A stretch of DNA of 6,498 nucleotides from an uncultured Porphyromonadaceae bacterium (lineage in GTDB: Bacteria > Bacteroidota > Bacteroidia > Bacteroidales > Muribaculaceae), in contig CAMWXO010000083.1 of NCBI GenBank assembly GCA_947178245.1, positions 1-6,498 of the forward strand, written 5' to 3'. Below, one piece after another: positions 1 through 6,145 of the stretch (positions within the stretch are counted from its first letter, which is position 1; the number at the start of each line of letters is the position of its first letter). Below the pieces are notes generated by a model, which saw nothing but the letters and a program-made list of their open reading frames with translations, did not search any database and had not been told where the DNA came from. The position numbers and the translations under genes were made by a program.

Positions 1-1457
1 AAGTCTACGGCTCCGTAAGTCTCATTGGCTTTTGAAGTCTCAAGGAAAGAGTTGAGGTTTACTGTACCGTTGGCAACAGTCAGATACTCGATACATCCGT
101 GGAAGTTCGGGCCCTGAGTGTGCCATGAAAGGTATGCATTCTGACCATTGGTGTAGATGCAGGTAGCCGAAATCGGGTGGCTGTGGTCGCCTGAGGGAGC
201 TACAGAACCGATGTTTTCGAGCACGGGAGTCGGATCCGGAGTGGGATCTTTCGGGCCCTTAACTACCTGTGGAGCGCATTCGTCACCTTTTTCTACAGTG
301 TAGTCAGCGATTTCACCATTAACCTTAACAGATTCGTTCCATTCGAGAACAACCTCATCTTCGTCAGCACCCTTTTCCTGAGTACCGATCTGAGTGTTAT
401 ACTTTACAGCAACATTGTAGAATGTGCCCTGGAGACGCTTGTTGTTTACGTCGAGAACGTCAGTTTCTACCATAGCGTATTCTCCATCTTCAGCCATAAC
501 GAAGAGGTTGCCTACGTCTTTGAGACGGAGTTCTTTTGTAGCGTTGAGGTAGCCACCGTCACGGAGAAGGATATTCAGCGGAGAGTTGCCGGCGAGTTCA
601 ACAACGGGAGCTGAAACATAACCTGCGCAAACGTTAGAGTTGTCGCCGGTGAGGTAGATGTTCTCCTCAGCTGTAACAGCGCAACCTGCGTAAACTTCAC
701 CACCGATAAGGGTTACATTCTTACCATGGACTTTGCCGTAAGTATAGATGTTACCTTCAATAGTGATATCAGTGTCACCATGCACGAGGTTTTCCTCTGC
801 GATGAGAGTACCCTTGTGATAGATGATCTTGTCGCTTGAGGATGCCTTTACGATATCGCCACCTGCGTAGAGGTAGATTGTTGTATTGTATGGGATGTTG
901 GTGTTGCAGATGAGTTTACCACCATTCATGATGTAAACCTCGCAAGGATAGTTCTCGTCGCCACCAAAACCTCCGTCGAGAGTCAATGTGCCGTCAACAT
1001 AATATTTGGTAGTCGGAGTGTAACCTTCCCAGTCCTTTGCAGCCATGTTGTCACAACGGAGATTATTTGTACCATCCTTTCTATGCACATCTCCTTTTAC
1101 ATAGAATTCGGTAGGAGTTGAATTGTCAGGCATCCACCAGAAGTTTGTCTGATCATCAACGATCTTCATGGCAGCGAGTTCTTCCGCAGAAGGAAGAGCG
1201 GGCATTCCGGGGTGCTCGGGTACCTCGAAAGCGGCTGCACGTGTGCCGAGGTGGCTGTTGAAGAAAGATTTTGCGAGACCGGGGTTAGTTCCGGTAGTGA
1301 CTTTAAGCTGATCTACGAGAAGGGCATCTTCGTTGTTGTCGATAACATCGACGATGTCGTTCTCAGAACAACTTGTGAGGTAAGTCATGCCTGTAGCCGC
1401 TGCAAGCAGGAGGGCTGAGTTGCGAGTGATGCGCAACATTGATTTGATGTTCCTCAT
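1..1457 (-). CDS. Surface lipoprotein with beta-rich repeats, C-terminus beyond left edge (partial)
   Basis: The frame is open from ATG at 1457 to the left edge, giving 485 codons without a stop; the C-terminus is missing. Residues 1-29 form a lipoprotein signal: basic start (MRNIKSMLRITRN), hydrophobic core, and lipobox LTSC with Cys30. The cysteine is followed by SENDIVD, an acidic stretch like the Bacteroidetes export signal that sends lipoproteins to the cell surface. Residues 150-340 are short glycine-rich strands that recur irregularly (GTLTLDGG, GGKLICNTN, AGGDIVKAS, KGTLIAEEN, IGGEVYAGC), suggesting a beta-helix or beta-solenoid. A proline linker (DPTPDPTP, 404-411) leads to a second domain beginning near 413 (SHPISATCIYTNG, then AYLSWHTQG), which could be the first blade of a beta-propeller. 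I recognise no named family and no catalytic motif. The start at 1457 is preferred over ATG at 1439 because it supplies the basic n-region. Arginines after the signal are CGT except Arg126, and G+C is lower than in the cyd genes. Surface location is well supported; binding or adhesion is only a guess. Confidence 0.85.
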   Translation of the reverse strand, partial: MRNIKSMLRITRNSALLLAAATGMTYLTSCSENDIVDVIDNNEDALLVDQLKVTTGTNPGLAKSFFNSHLGTRAAAFEVPEHPGMPALPSAEELAAMKIVDDQTNFWWMPDNSTPTEFYVKGDVHRKDGTNNLRCDNMAAKDWEGYTPTTKYYVDGTLTLDGGFGGDENYPCEVYIMNGGKLICNTNIPYNTTIYLYAGGDIVKASSSDKIIYHKGTLIAEENLVHGDTDITIEGNIYTYGKVHGKNVTLIGGEVYAGCAVTAEENIYLTGDNSNVCAGYVSAPVVELAGNSPLNILLRDGGYLNATKELRLKDVGNLFVMAEDGEYAMVETDVLDVNNKRLQGTFYNVAVKYNTQIGTQEKGADEDEVVLEWNESVKVNGEIADYTVEKGDECAPQVVKGPKDPTPDPTPVLENIGSVAPSGDHSHPISATCIYTNGQNAYLSWHTQGPNFHGCIEYLTVANGTVNLNSFLETSKANETYGAVD

Positions 1458-1525
1458 AAGGGTTAATAAAAAATAATATTATAGTTATATACGATTGATT
1501 ATGCAGTCGTGTCTGTTATTGGATG

Positions 1526-1557
1526 CAAAGATAATACATTTTTGTTTCACAGCCAAA
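1526..1557 (-). promoter_or_regulatory. Bacteroidetes-type promoter of the lipoprotein gene
   Basis: Reading the minus strand, TTTG (1557-1554) is followed after exactly 20 bases by TATCTTTG (1533-1526). This matches the sigma-ABfr consensus TTTG, 19-21 bases, TAnnTTTG at every defined position. Transcription would start near 1519, giving a leader of about 60 bases that is A/T-rich just before the ATG and has no Shine-Dalgarno site, as is usual in this phylum. Confidence 0.85.
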
Positions 1558-1566
1558 TATTTGACC

Positions 1567-1593
1567 GATTTTTTTTGAAAAAATCAAAAAAAA
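1567..1593. other. A/T tracts just upstream of the lipoprotein promoter
   Basis: Three homopolymer runs lie here: T8 at 1569-1576, A6 at 1578-1583 and A8 at 1586-1593. They include an 8-base inverted repeat, GATTTTTT (1567-1574) with AAAAAATC (1578-1585). They begin about 10 bases upstream of the -33 element, a position where A/T tracts can act as an UP element or bend DNA. The role is inferred from position and composition only. Confidence 0.4.
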
Positions 1594-1670
1594 TTGAAAT
1601 GGATATTATCCGAGCGAATGATTTGAGAATGTGCGGATTGCGCAAGATCGTGCAAAAACGACGGTATATG

Positions 1671-1706
1671 TGGCTTTCCGGACGTTTTGTCGCCCGGAAA
1701 AAGCCA
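1671..1706 (-). terminator. Hairpin after cydB, possible operon terminator
   Basis: An inverted repeat pairs TGGCTTTCCGG (1671-1681) with CCGGAAAAAGCCA (1694-1706), with two unpaired A on one arm and a loop of 12 bases. It starts 22 bases past the cydB stop, where a terminator for the purT-cydB transcript would be expected. The bases after it on the minus strand (CATATACCGTCG, then five T) do not form a proper U-tract, so it may be a weak terminator or a 3' stabilising hairpin. Confidence 0.4.
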
Positions 1707-1728
1707 TTACGGTCAAATTTGAGCGAGA

Positions 1729-2862
1729 TCAATACGAATGCGAATCGGCATCCACTTCTGCCGAGGTCATCGGAGTGGCGTTCATCTTGCGCCATACAAT
1801 CCAGATGTAAAGAATCACGACGGGCACGAGCAGCGACACCCACGACATCACTGTGAGCGTGAACTCAGTGCTGCTGCTGTTGGCGATGGTGAGCGACGAC
1901 TGCGGATCGGTGAGCGACGGCATATAGGCGGTGTTGTTATAGCCCAGGTCGCAAAGCAGGGCCACGATGGTGATGATTGTGCCTATTCCTGTCCACCATA
2001 TACCTTTATTATAAGTCTTCCTGAGTAGTGTAAGTCCGTAGCCGATAAGCACAAGCACCACGCCCAAGGCGAGGGCCGCGAGCAGCCACCAGAGCTCTAT
2101 GAGGTTGATGGCATATTTATATGCAACGGCTGTCACTGTGCCGTCGGGGGCGACGGTATATCCGTCTGAAAGCAGTATCACCGCGAGAAGCGCGAGGAAA
2201 AGAATCACGAAGACGATGCCGTTGAGTATGGCCTTGTTGCGGCAGCCCGTGAAGAATTTGCTGCCGTCGTCCACGCTGTTCATCAGATAGAGGGCCGCGT
2301 TCATGCGGGCGAGGAAGAAGAGCGTGAAGCCGAGAAGCAGGTTTTTCCAGCTGCATATAGCCTCAAGGCCATGGGTGGAGGCCCAAACCGAAATCACCGG
2401 CGCTTGGCCGTCGAGAATATTGCCGCGAGTCACGCTGAAGTCTCCGCCGAAGAAGAGCACGCCTACGGCGACGCCTATGAGCACGCATCCCACCACTCCG
2501 TTGAGGAGAAGGAAGAAATCGTAGGTGCCGGTGCCGTAGAGGTTGCCGCTCTTGCGCCGGAACTCGTAGCTGACGGCCTGGAGCACGAAGCTGAAGAGTA
2601 TGGCCATCCAGAGCCAGTAGGCACCTCCGAAAGAGGTGGAGTAGAAGAGTGGGAACGACGCGAAGAATGCTCCGCCAAACACCACGAGGGTGGTGAAGGT
2701 GAGTTCCCATTTGCGCCCGAGTGCATTCACTATTACGTTTTTAGCTGTGGCTCCGCGGGTCTCGAGAAGGAGGCTCTGTCCGCCCTGCACGAAGAGAAGG
2801 AATACGAGCACTCCGCCCAATACGGAGATGAGTAGCCACCAATATATCTGTAGTGTTTCCAT
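1729..2862 (-). CDS. cydB: Cytochrome bd quinol oxidase, subunit II
   Basis: CydB is the membrane subunit that pairs with CydA to oxidise quinol and reduce oxygen to water without pumping protons. The 377-residue product is close to the usual length (E. coli 379). It is a polytopic membrane protein of about eight or nine hydrophobic segments. Recognisable features are the N-terminal YWWLLISVLGG segment, NALGRKWELTF (46-56), GGAFFASFPLFYSTSFGGAYW (from residue 63) and a C-terminal block (SSLTIANSSS, then LTVMSWVSLLVPVVILY) that parallels the end of E. coli CydB. Compared from memory with E. coli, the DGFDMG motif (Asp29) is replaced by VQGGQS, and Trp57-Asp58 becomes Trp52-Glu53. It lies 84 bases after cydA and is the last gene of the unit; no small CydX-like frame is apparent after it. 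The start fits the hydrophobic N-terminus of the family. Confidence 0.97.
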   Translation of the reverse strand: METLQIYWWLLISVLGGVLVFLLFVQGGQSLLLETRGATAKNVIVNALGRKWELTFTTLVVFGGAFFASFPLFYSTSFGGAYWLWMAILFSFVLQAVSYEFRRKSGNLYGTGTYDFFLLLNGVVGCVLIGVAVGVLFFGGDFSVTRGNILDGQAPVISVWASTHGLEAICSWKNLLLGFTLFFLARMNAALYLMNSVDDGSKFFTGCRNKAILNGIVFVILFLALLAVILLSDGYTVAPDGTVTAVAYKYAINLIELWWLLAALALGVVLVLIGYGLTLLRKTYNKGIWWTGIGTIITIVALLCDLGYNNTAYMPSLTDPQSSLTIANSSSTEFTLTVMSWVSLLVPVVILYIWIVWRKMNATPMTSAEVDADSHSY

Positions 2863-2891
2863 GTTTCAGTTCAGATGGTTTGAGATGTATT

Positions 2892-2927
2892 AGAAGTTGA
2901 GGAGGTTAAGAAAGTTAATAAGGTCGG
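2892..2927. repeat. Degenerate 9-base tandem repeat between cydA and cydB
   Basis: On the plus strand, four 9-base units follow each other: AGAAGTTGA, GGAGGTTAA, GAAAGTTAA and TAAGGTCGG, with an approximate core of AAGTTAA. The repeat fills much of the 84-base gap between cydA and cydB, so the mRNA carries a pyrimidine-rich CTTAACCTCCTCAACTTC-type stretch. Only the two middle units match well. It could be simple-sequence drift, a remnant of dispersed intergenic repeats, or an mRNA processing site. Confidence 0.35.
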
Positions 2928-2946
2928 TCAATGAATGAGAGGATAC

Positions 2947-4488
2947 TTATTCAGTTATTTCTCGTTCGGAGCCTTTCTTCACTTCTTTCACCATAATGGA
3001 TATCTCAGCCGCGATAAGGGCGGCGAAGACTACCGCAAAGAGCCAGAAGGTGATCTGCACTGAAGATGCTGTCACTGCCGACACGGCGGCCTGGACGGGC
3101 AGTATGTCCTGTATTGTCCAGGGCTGGCGTCCCACTTCGGCCACAATCCATCCGGCCTCGCTGCATATCCACACCACCGGGATGGAGAGCGCCCCGATCC
3201 AGCGGGCGAGGCGGGTATCGAACCAGTCGGGTTTCTTATACACCACGAAGAGCGCTACAATAAGGAGCAGAAGCAGATAGCCGCCTGCCATCACCATGAT
3301 GCGGAAGCTATAGAAGGTGAGGGCCACGGGGGGCACGGCGTCCTGAGGCGAATTGAAGTAGCCGTAGCCGAAGAAGCGGTAGTTTTCCCTGATGCGGGCG
3401 TTGGCGGCCTCCATGGCGCCCTTGTCGCCGGCCTGCCGGGCCGCCTCATAGTCGCGGAGCGCCTGCTGAGCGGCTTTTCCTATCTCGATGCGCTCGGCAT
3501 AGCTTACGGTGTTGATCGTGTCGCCTTCAGGGGTGAGGGCGATGCCGTCGATGAGGTCGTCGATGCCGGGCACGAAACTGTCCATATCGTGGTTGGCGAG
3601 AAGCGACAGTCCTTTAGGAATCCCGATCTTGAGATCTATTTCCTTATTCTCAGTGTCGATGAGTCCGAAGCCTACGAGCTCCTGTCCTACCTCACCGCGA
3701 TAGAGGCCCTCCATGGCGGCGAGCTTCATTGGCTGCACGCGGGCCACTTCCACGGCCGATCCGTCGCCTGTCCACATCGTGAGTATGATGCCGATGAGGC
3801 CGATCCAGCCCGAAACCTTTACCGAGTCTTTGGCCATGGCCAGGTTCTTGCCCCGGGCGGCTATGATACAGCTCACGCCGATCACGAACACCGATGCCAG
3901 CACCCATCCGGAGGTGACGGCGTGGAAAAACTTGTTGATGGCTACGCCTGATGTGGCCACTGCCAGGAAGTCAGACATGACGTTGCGCATCTGCGCCGGG
4001 TCGAACTCCATGCCTACGGGATACTGCATCCAGGCGTTGGCCACAAGTATCCAGAGGGCCGACAGCGAGACGCCGATAGCCACAAGCCACGTCGAGGCGA
4101 GGTGGAATCCGGCCGATACCTTCTTCCAGCCGAAAAACATCACGGCGAAGAATGTGGCTTCCATAAAGAAGGCGAGAAGGCCCTCTATGGCCAGTGGCGC
4201 GCCGAATATGTCGCCTACAAACCAACTGTAGTTCGACCAGTTGGTGCCGAACTCGAATTCGAGAATGATGCCCGTAGCCACTCCGATGGCGAAGTTGATG
4301 GCGAAGAGGGTCATCCAGAATTTCTCTGTCTTGAGCCATTTTTCATTGCGGGTGCGGTAGTAGATGGTCTCCATCACCGCGATGATAAGGCTGAGGCCGA
4401 TCGTGAGGGGCACGAAGAGCCAGTGGACTATCGCCGTCAATGCAAACTGCATGCGCGACCAGTCTACTACTTGTATGAGATCTTCCAT
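2947..4488 (-). CDS. cydA: Cytochrome bd quinol oxidase, subunit I
   Basis: CydA carries the hemes and the quinol site of cytochrome bd in the cytoplasmic membrane. All the key E. coli residues have counterparts: His22 (heme b595 ligand His19), Glu102 and Glu110 (Glu99, Glu107), His189 and Met398 (heme b558 ligands His186, Met393), Arg396 (Arg391), Lys255 and Glu260 in KLAAME (quinol-site Lys252, Glu257), and Glu451 in AEVGRQPW (Glu445). At 513 residues it is near the E. coli length (522). The charged stretch at about 320-375, ending in FGYGYF before the next membrane segment, marks it as a long-Q-loop form. It starts 36 bases after DUF4492 and is followed 84 bases later by cydB. No promoter is visible directly in front, so it is probably read from the purT promoter. 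In Bacteroides fragilis the homologous enzyme consumes nanomolar oxygen. The residue comparison uses remembered E. coli numbering. Confidence 0.98.
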   Translation of the reverse strand: MEDLIQVVDWSRMQFALTAIVHWLFVPLTIGLSLIIAVMETIYYRTRNEKWLKTEKFWMTLFAINFAIGVATGIILEFEFGTNWSNYSWFVGDIFGAPLAIEGLLAFFMEATFFAVMFFGWKKVSAGFHLASTWLVAIGVSLSALWILVANAWMQYPVGMEFDPAQMRNVMSDFLAVATSGVAINKFFHAVTSGWVLASVFVIGVSCIIAARGKNLAMAKDSVKVSGWIGLIGIILTMWTGDGSAVEVARVQPMKLAAMEGLYRGEVGQELVGFGLIDTENKEIDLKIGIPKGLSLLANHDMDSFVPGIDDLIDGIALTPEGDTINTVSYAERIEIGKAAQQALRDYEAARQAGDKGAMEAANARIRENYRFFGYGYFNSPQDAVPPVALTFYSFRIMVMAGGYLLLLLIVALFVVYKKPDWFDTRLARWIGALSIPVVWICSEAGWIVAEVGRQPWTIQDILPVQAAVSAVTASSVQITFWLFAVVFAALIAAEISIMVKEVKKGSEREITE

Positions 4489-4524
4489 GGTCGTTAAGAT
4501 GATATTATTTAAGGTGTTGTTACT

Positions 4525-4737
4525 TTATCTTCCGGAAGTGAGTTCCCGGGCCACTGCCCGGGCCCGGTCTTCATCGTTGTCGTAGTTCTCTTTAAGCAGA
4601 TCGGGAAAGAAGAAGAGCTTGAAGACGAGAAACATGATGGCGAGCTTCAGGATGACGATGCCCCACAGTTTCCTGCCTACGGTCATGTTCCTGAATCCAT
4701 CTACGTATAAGTCCACTACTCTCCGCCACCAGTTCAT
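4525..4737 (-). CDS. DUF4492 small membrane protein, possible bd-oxidase accessory
   Basis: This 70-residue protein has a short basic and aromatic N-terminus (MNWWRRVVDLYVDGFRNMT), one membrane segment at about 24-44, and an acidic-to-mixed tail (KENYDNDEDRARAVARELTSGR would lie on the other side). The YVDGFRxMT (11-19) and KLFFFP (40-45) motifs match what I recall of the DUF4492 family, which is typically found just in front of cydA in Bacteroidetes. It follows the purT stop by 12 bases and precedes cydA by 36, so it is almost certainly co-transcribed with both. Being small, single-pass and linked to cydAB, it could play a part like that of CydX or CydH in other bd oxidases, or help assembly. 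It does not resemble CydX in sequence and its function is unproven. The gene is real by its conservation and packing; the role is inference. Confidence 0.9.
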   Translation of the reverse strand: MNWWRRVVDLYVDGFRNMTVGRKLWGIVILKLAIMFLVFKLFFFPDLLKENYDNDEDRARAVARELTSGR

Positions 4738-4749
4738 GCTCTTCAGGGC

Positions 4750-5949
4750 TTATTTGGTGTTCTTCTCGGCTCCGATCACTTTCAGGGCGTCGTAGGCCCG
4801 TGCGGCTTTCTCTCTCGCTTCCTCCACTGTCGCGGCGCGGGCGAGTATCACACCCATGCGCCTGTGGCCGTGCACTTCGGGCTTGCCGAAGATGCGCAGC
4901 TGCGTTCCGGGCTCTTTCAGTACGCCTTCGAGGTTGTCAAACTCCACGCAGTCCGTATCTCCGTCGATCACTATGGCTCTCGATGCCGAAGGGCCGTAGA
5001 AGTCTATCTCCGGCACTGGCAGCCCCAGGAGGGCGCGCACGTGTAGGGCGAATTCCGACATGTCTTGCGAGATCATGGTCACCATTCCGGTGTCGTGGGG
5101 GCGCGGCGAGACCTCGCTGAAGATCACCTCGTCGTCCTTAATGAAGAGTTCCACGCCGAAGATGCCGTAGCCCCCGAGGGCGTCGGTCACTTTCTTCGCT
5201 ATCTCCTTGGCCGATTCGAGCGCCTTCGCGCTCATCGGCTGCGGCTGCCATGAATAGCGGTAGTCGCCATCTATCTGAATATGGCCCACGGGCTGGCAGA
5301 AGACTGTGCCCGATACGCTGCGCACTGTGAGCAGGGTGATCTCATAGTTGAAATCCACGAAACCTTCCACTATCACGCGGCCGGCACCGGCACGTCCGCC
5401 TTCCTGCGCTTCCTTCCATGCGCGGTCGAGCTGATCGATGGAGCGGATGGTGCTCTGGCCATGGCCTGAACTGCTCATGATGGGCTTCACCACGCAGGGA
5501 ATACCAATTTCCGCTACTGCGGCATCAAATTCCTCCCGGGTGGAGGCAAAGCGATAGTTTGAGGTCTTGATTCCGAGATCCTCGTGAGCCAGACGGCGTA
5601 TTCCCTCTCGGTTCATGGTGAGGAGCGCCGCTCCGGCGGTGGGAGTTACGTTGTAGCCCTCTTTCTCGAGCTCCACGAGTGTGGGAGTGGATATGGCTTC
5701 TATCTCCGGAATGATATGATCCGGACGCTCAAACACGATATGGCGGCGCAGCTCGTCGCCGTCGAGCATATTGAAGACATAGCTGCGCTGGGCCACCTGC
5801 ATGGCGGGTGCGTTGTGGTATTTGTCGCAAGCCACCACCTCTACGCCGAGGCGTTCGAGTTCGAGCGCTACTTCTTTTCCGAGTTCACCGCTGCCGAGCA
5901 GCATAGCCTTCCGGCCCTTAGGAGTCATTACGCTTCCAATCTTTGCCAT
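4750..5949 (-). CDS. purT: Formate-dependent GAR transformylase (PurT)
   Basis: PurT makes formyl-GAR from GAR, formate and ATP, the folate-independent version of the third step of purine synthesis in the cytoplasm. The 399-residue product matches the family (E. coli 392) and keeps the same numbering for most of its length. The N-terminal domain has GSGELGKE (19-26) with Glu22 and Leu23, and Glu82 in PEIEAI, which contact GAR. The ATP-grasp domain shows Arg114, Lys155 in VVKPIMSSSGHGQS, Glu195 and Glu203 in VEGFVDFNYEI, and the magnesium ligands Glu267 and Glu279 in GVELF and SEVSPRPHDTG. The C-terminal part has Lys356 and Arg363-Arg364 (HGHRRMG). It is intact. It is the first gene of the unit, about 65 bases after a consensus promoter, with DUF4492 starting 12 bases beyond its stop. 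The ATG at 5949 is preceded by an A/T-rich leader, and the N-terminus agrees with the family. Confidence 0.98.
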   Translation of the reverse strand: MAKIGSVMTPKGRKAMLLGSGELGKEVALELERLGVEVVACDKYHNAPAMQVAQRSYVFNMLDGDELRRHIVFERPDHIIPEIEAISTPTLVELEKEGYNVTPTAGAALLTMNREGIRRLAHEDLGIKTSNYRFASTREEFDAAVAEIGIPCVVKPIMSSSGHGQSTIRSIDQLDRAWKEAQEGGRAGAGRVIVEGFVDFNYEITLLTVRSVSGTVFCQPVGHIQIDGDYRYSWQPQPMSAKALESAKEIAKKVTDALGGYGIFGVELFIKDDEVIFSEVSPRPHDTGMVTMISQDMSEFALHVRALLGLPVPEIDFYGPSASRAIVIDGDTDCVEFDNLEGVLKEPGTQLRIFGKPEVHGHRRMGVILARAATVEEAREKAARAYDALKVIGAEKNTK

Positions 5950-6020
5950 ATTATATATAATAATGTGTATTGCTCAGAATAATTGTTACTGTTTATGTCT
6001 GCTTTCTTTGTTTGAAAATG
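5950..6020 (-). other. A/T-rich leader of purT, no riboswitch seen
   Basis: The stretch between the promoter and the purT ATG is about 65 transcribed bases, A/T-rich and without strong secondary structure, a purine riboswitch or a Shine-Dalgarno site. A 12-base palindrome, ATTATATATAAT (5950-5961), touches the start codon. It could be an operator, but A/T-rich leaders are normal in this phylum and give unstructured ribosome landing sites. Confidence 0.4.
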
Positions 6021-6052
6021 CAAATATAGTTATTTCCGCGATATATTGCAAG
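6021..6052 (-). promoter_or_regulatory. Bacteroidetes-type promoter of the purT-cydB unit
   Basis: On the minus strand, CTTG (6052-6049) lies 20 bases before TATATTTG (6028-6021). The -7 element fits TAnnTTTG fully and the -33 element has three of four consensus bases. It sits between the purC terminator and purT, and transcription would start near 6014. It is the only clear promoter found for purT, DUF4492, cydA and cydB. Confidence 0.8.
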
Positions 6053-6085
6053 AGTTTAACGTTAAAATCAGCCCTGCCTGACGCG

Positions 6086-6119
6086 AAAAATCCCGACGCC
6101 GGGGCTGCGGGTCGGGATT
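6086..6119 (-). terminator. Intrinsic terminator of purC
   Basis: A perfect 9-base stem pairs AATCCCGAC with GTCGGGATT (plus-strand arms 6089-6097 and 6111-6119) around a 13-base G/C-rich loop. Read on the minus strand, the stem ends in a run of five T (6090-6086). It begins 27 bases past the purC stop, so it fits a rho-independent terminator that separates purC from the purT unit. Confidence 0.88.
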
Positions 6120-6145
6120 CTCGGATTTGTATGTCGTATATGTTG

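Larger units (their letters stand above)
1729..6014 (-). other. Predicted operon purT-DUF4492-cydA-cydB
   Basis: The four genes are in one direction with gaps of 12, 36 and 84 bases. A consensus promoter stands before purT, a terminator isolates it from purC, and a hairpin lies after cydB. I found no TAnnTTTG element in the internal gaps, so one transcript of about 4.3 kb is the simplest reading. An internal promoter within the end of purT cannot be excluded by eye. Confidence 0.7.

Noticed and set aside
1437..1439. Alternative ATG for the lipoprotein with AGGAAC upstream resembling a Shine-Dalgarno site
   Set aside because: Bacteroidetes rarely depend on such sites, and this start would remove much of the basic n-region of the signal peptide.
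1547..1843. Minus-strand frame of 98 codons overlapping the cydB end
   Set aside because: It is out of frame with cydB and continues through the A/T tracts and the promoter, so it is a chance frame.
1509..1856. Open frame of 115 codons on the plus strand over the cydB end and spacer
   Set aside because: It overlaps the cydB 3' end and the lipoprotein promoter, has a low-complexity basic composition, and resembles no protein I know.
2371..2835. Open frame of 154 codons on the plus strand
   Set aside because: It lies wholly inside cydB in the opposite direction, is rich in E, H and A as expected for an antisense shadow of a membrane gene, and has no promoter or family features.
3713..4231. 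Open frame of 172 codons on the plus strand
   Set aside because: It is antisense to the heme-binding half of cydA, whose conservation fully explains the sequence.
5950..5961. Palindrome ATTATATATAAT as a purine repressor operator
   Set aside because: It is pure A/T in an A/T-rich leader, where such palindromes arise by chance, and no known operator motif matches.
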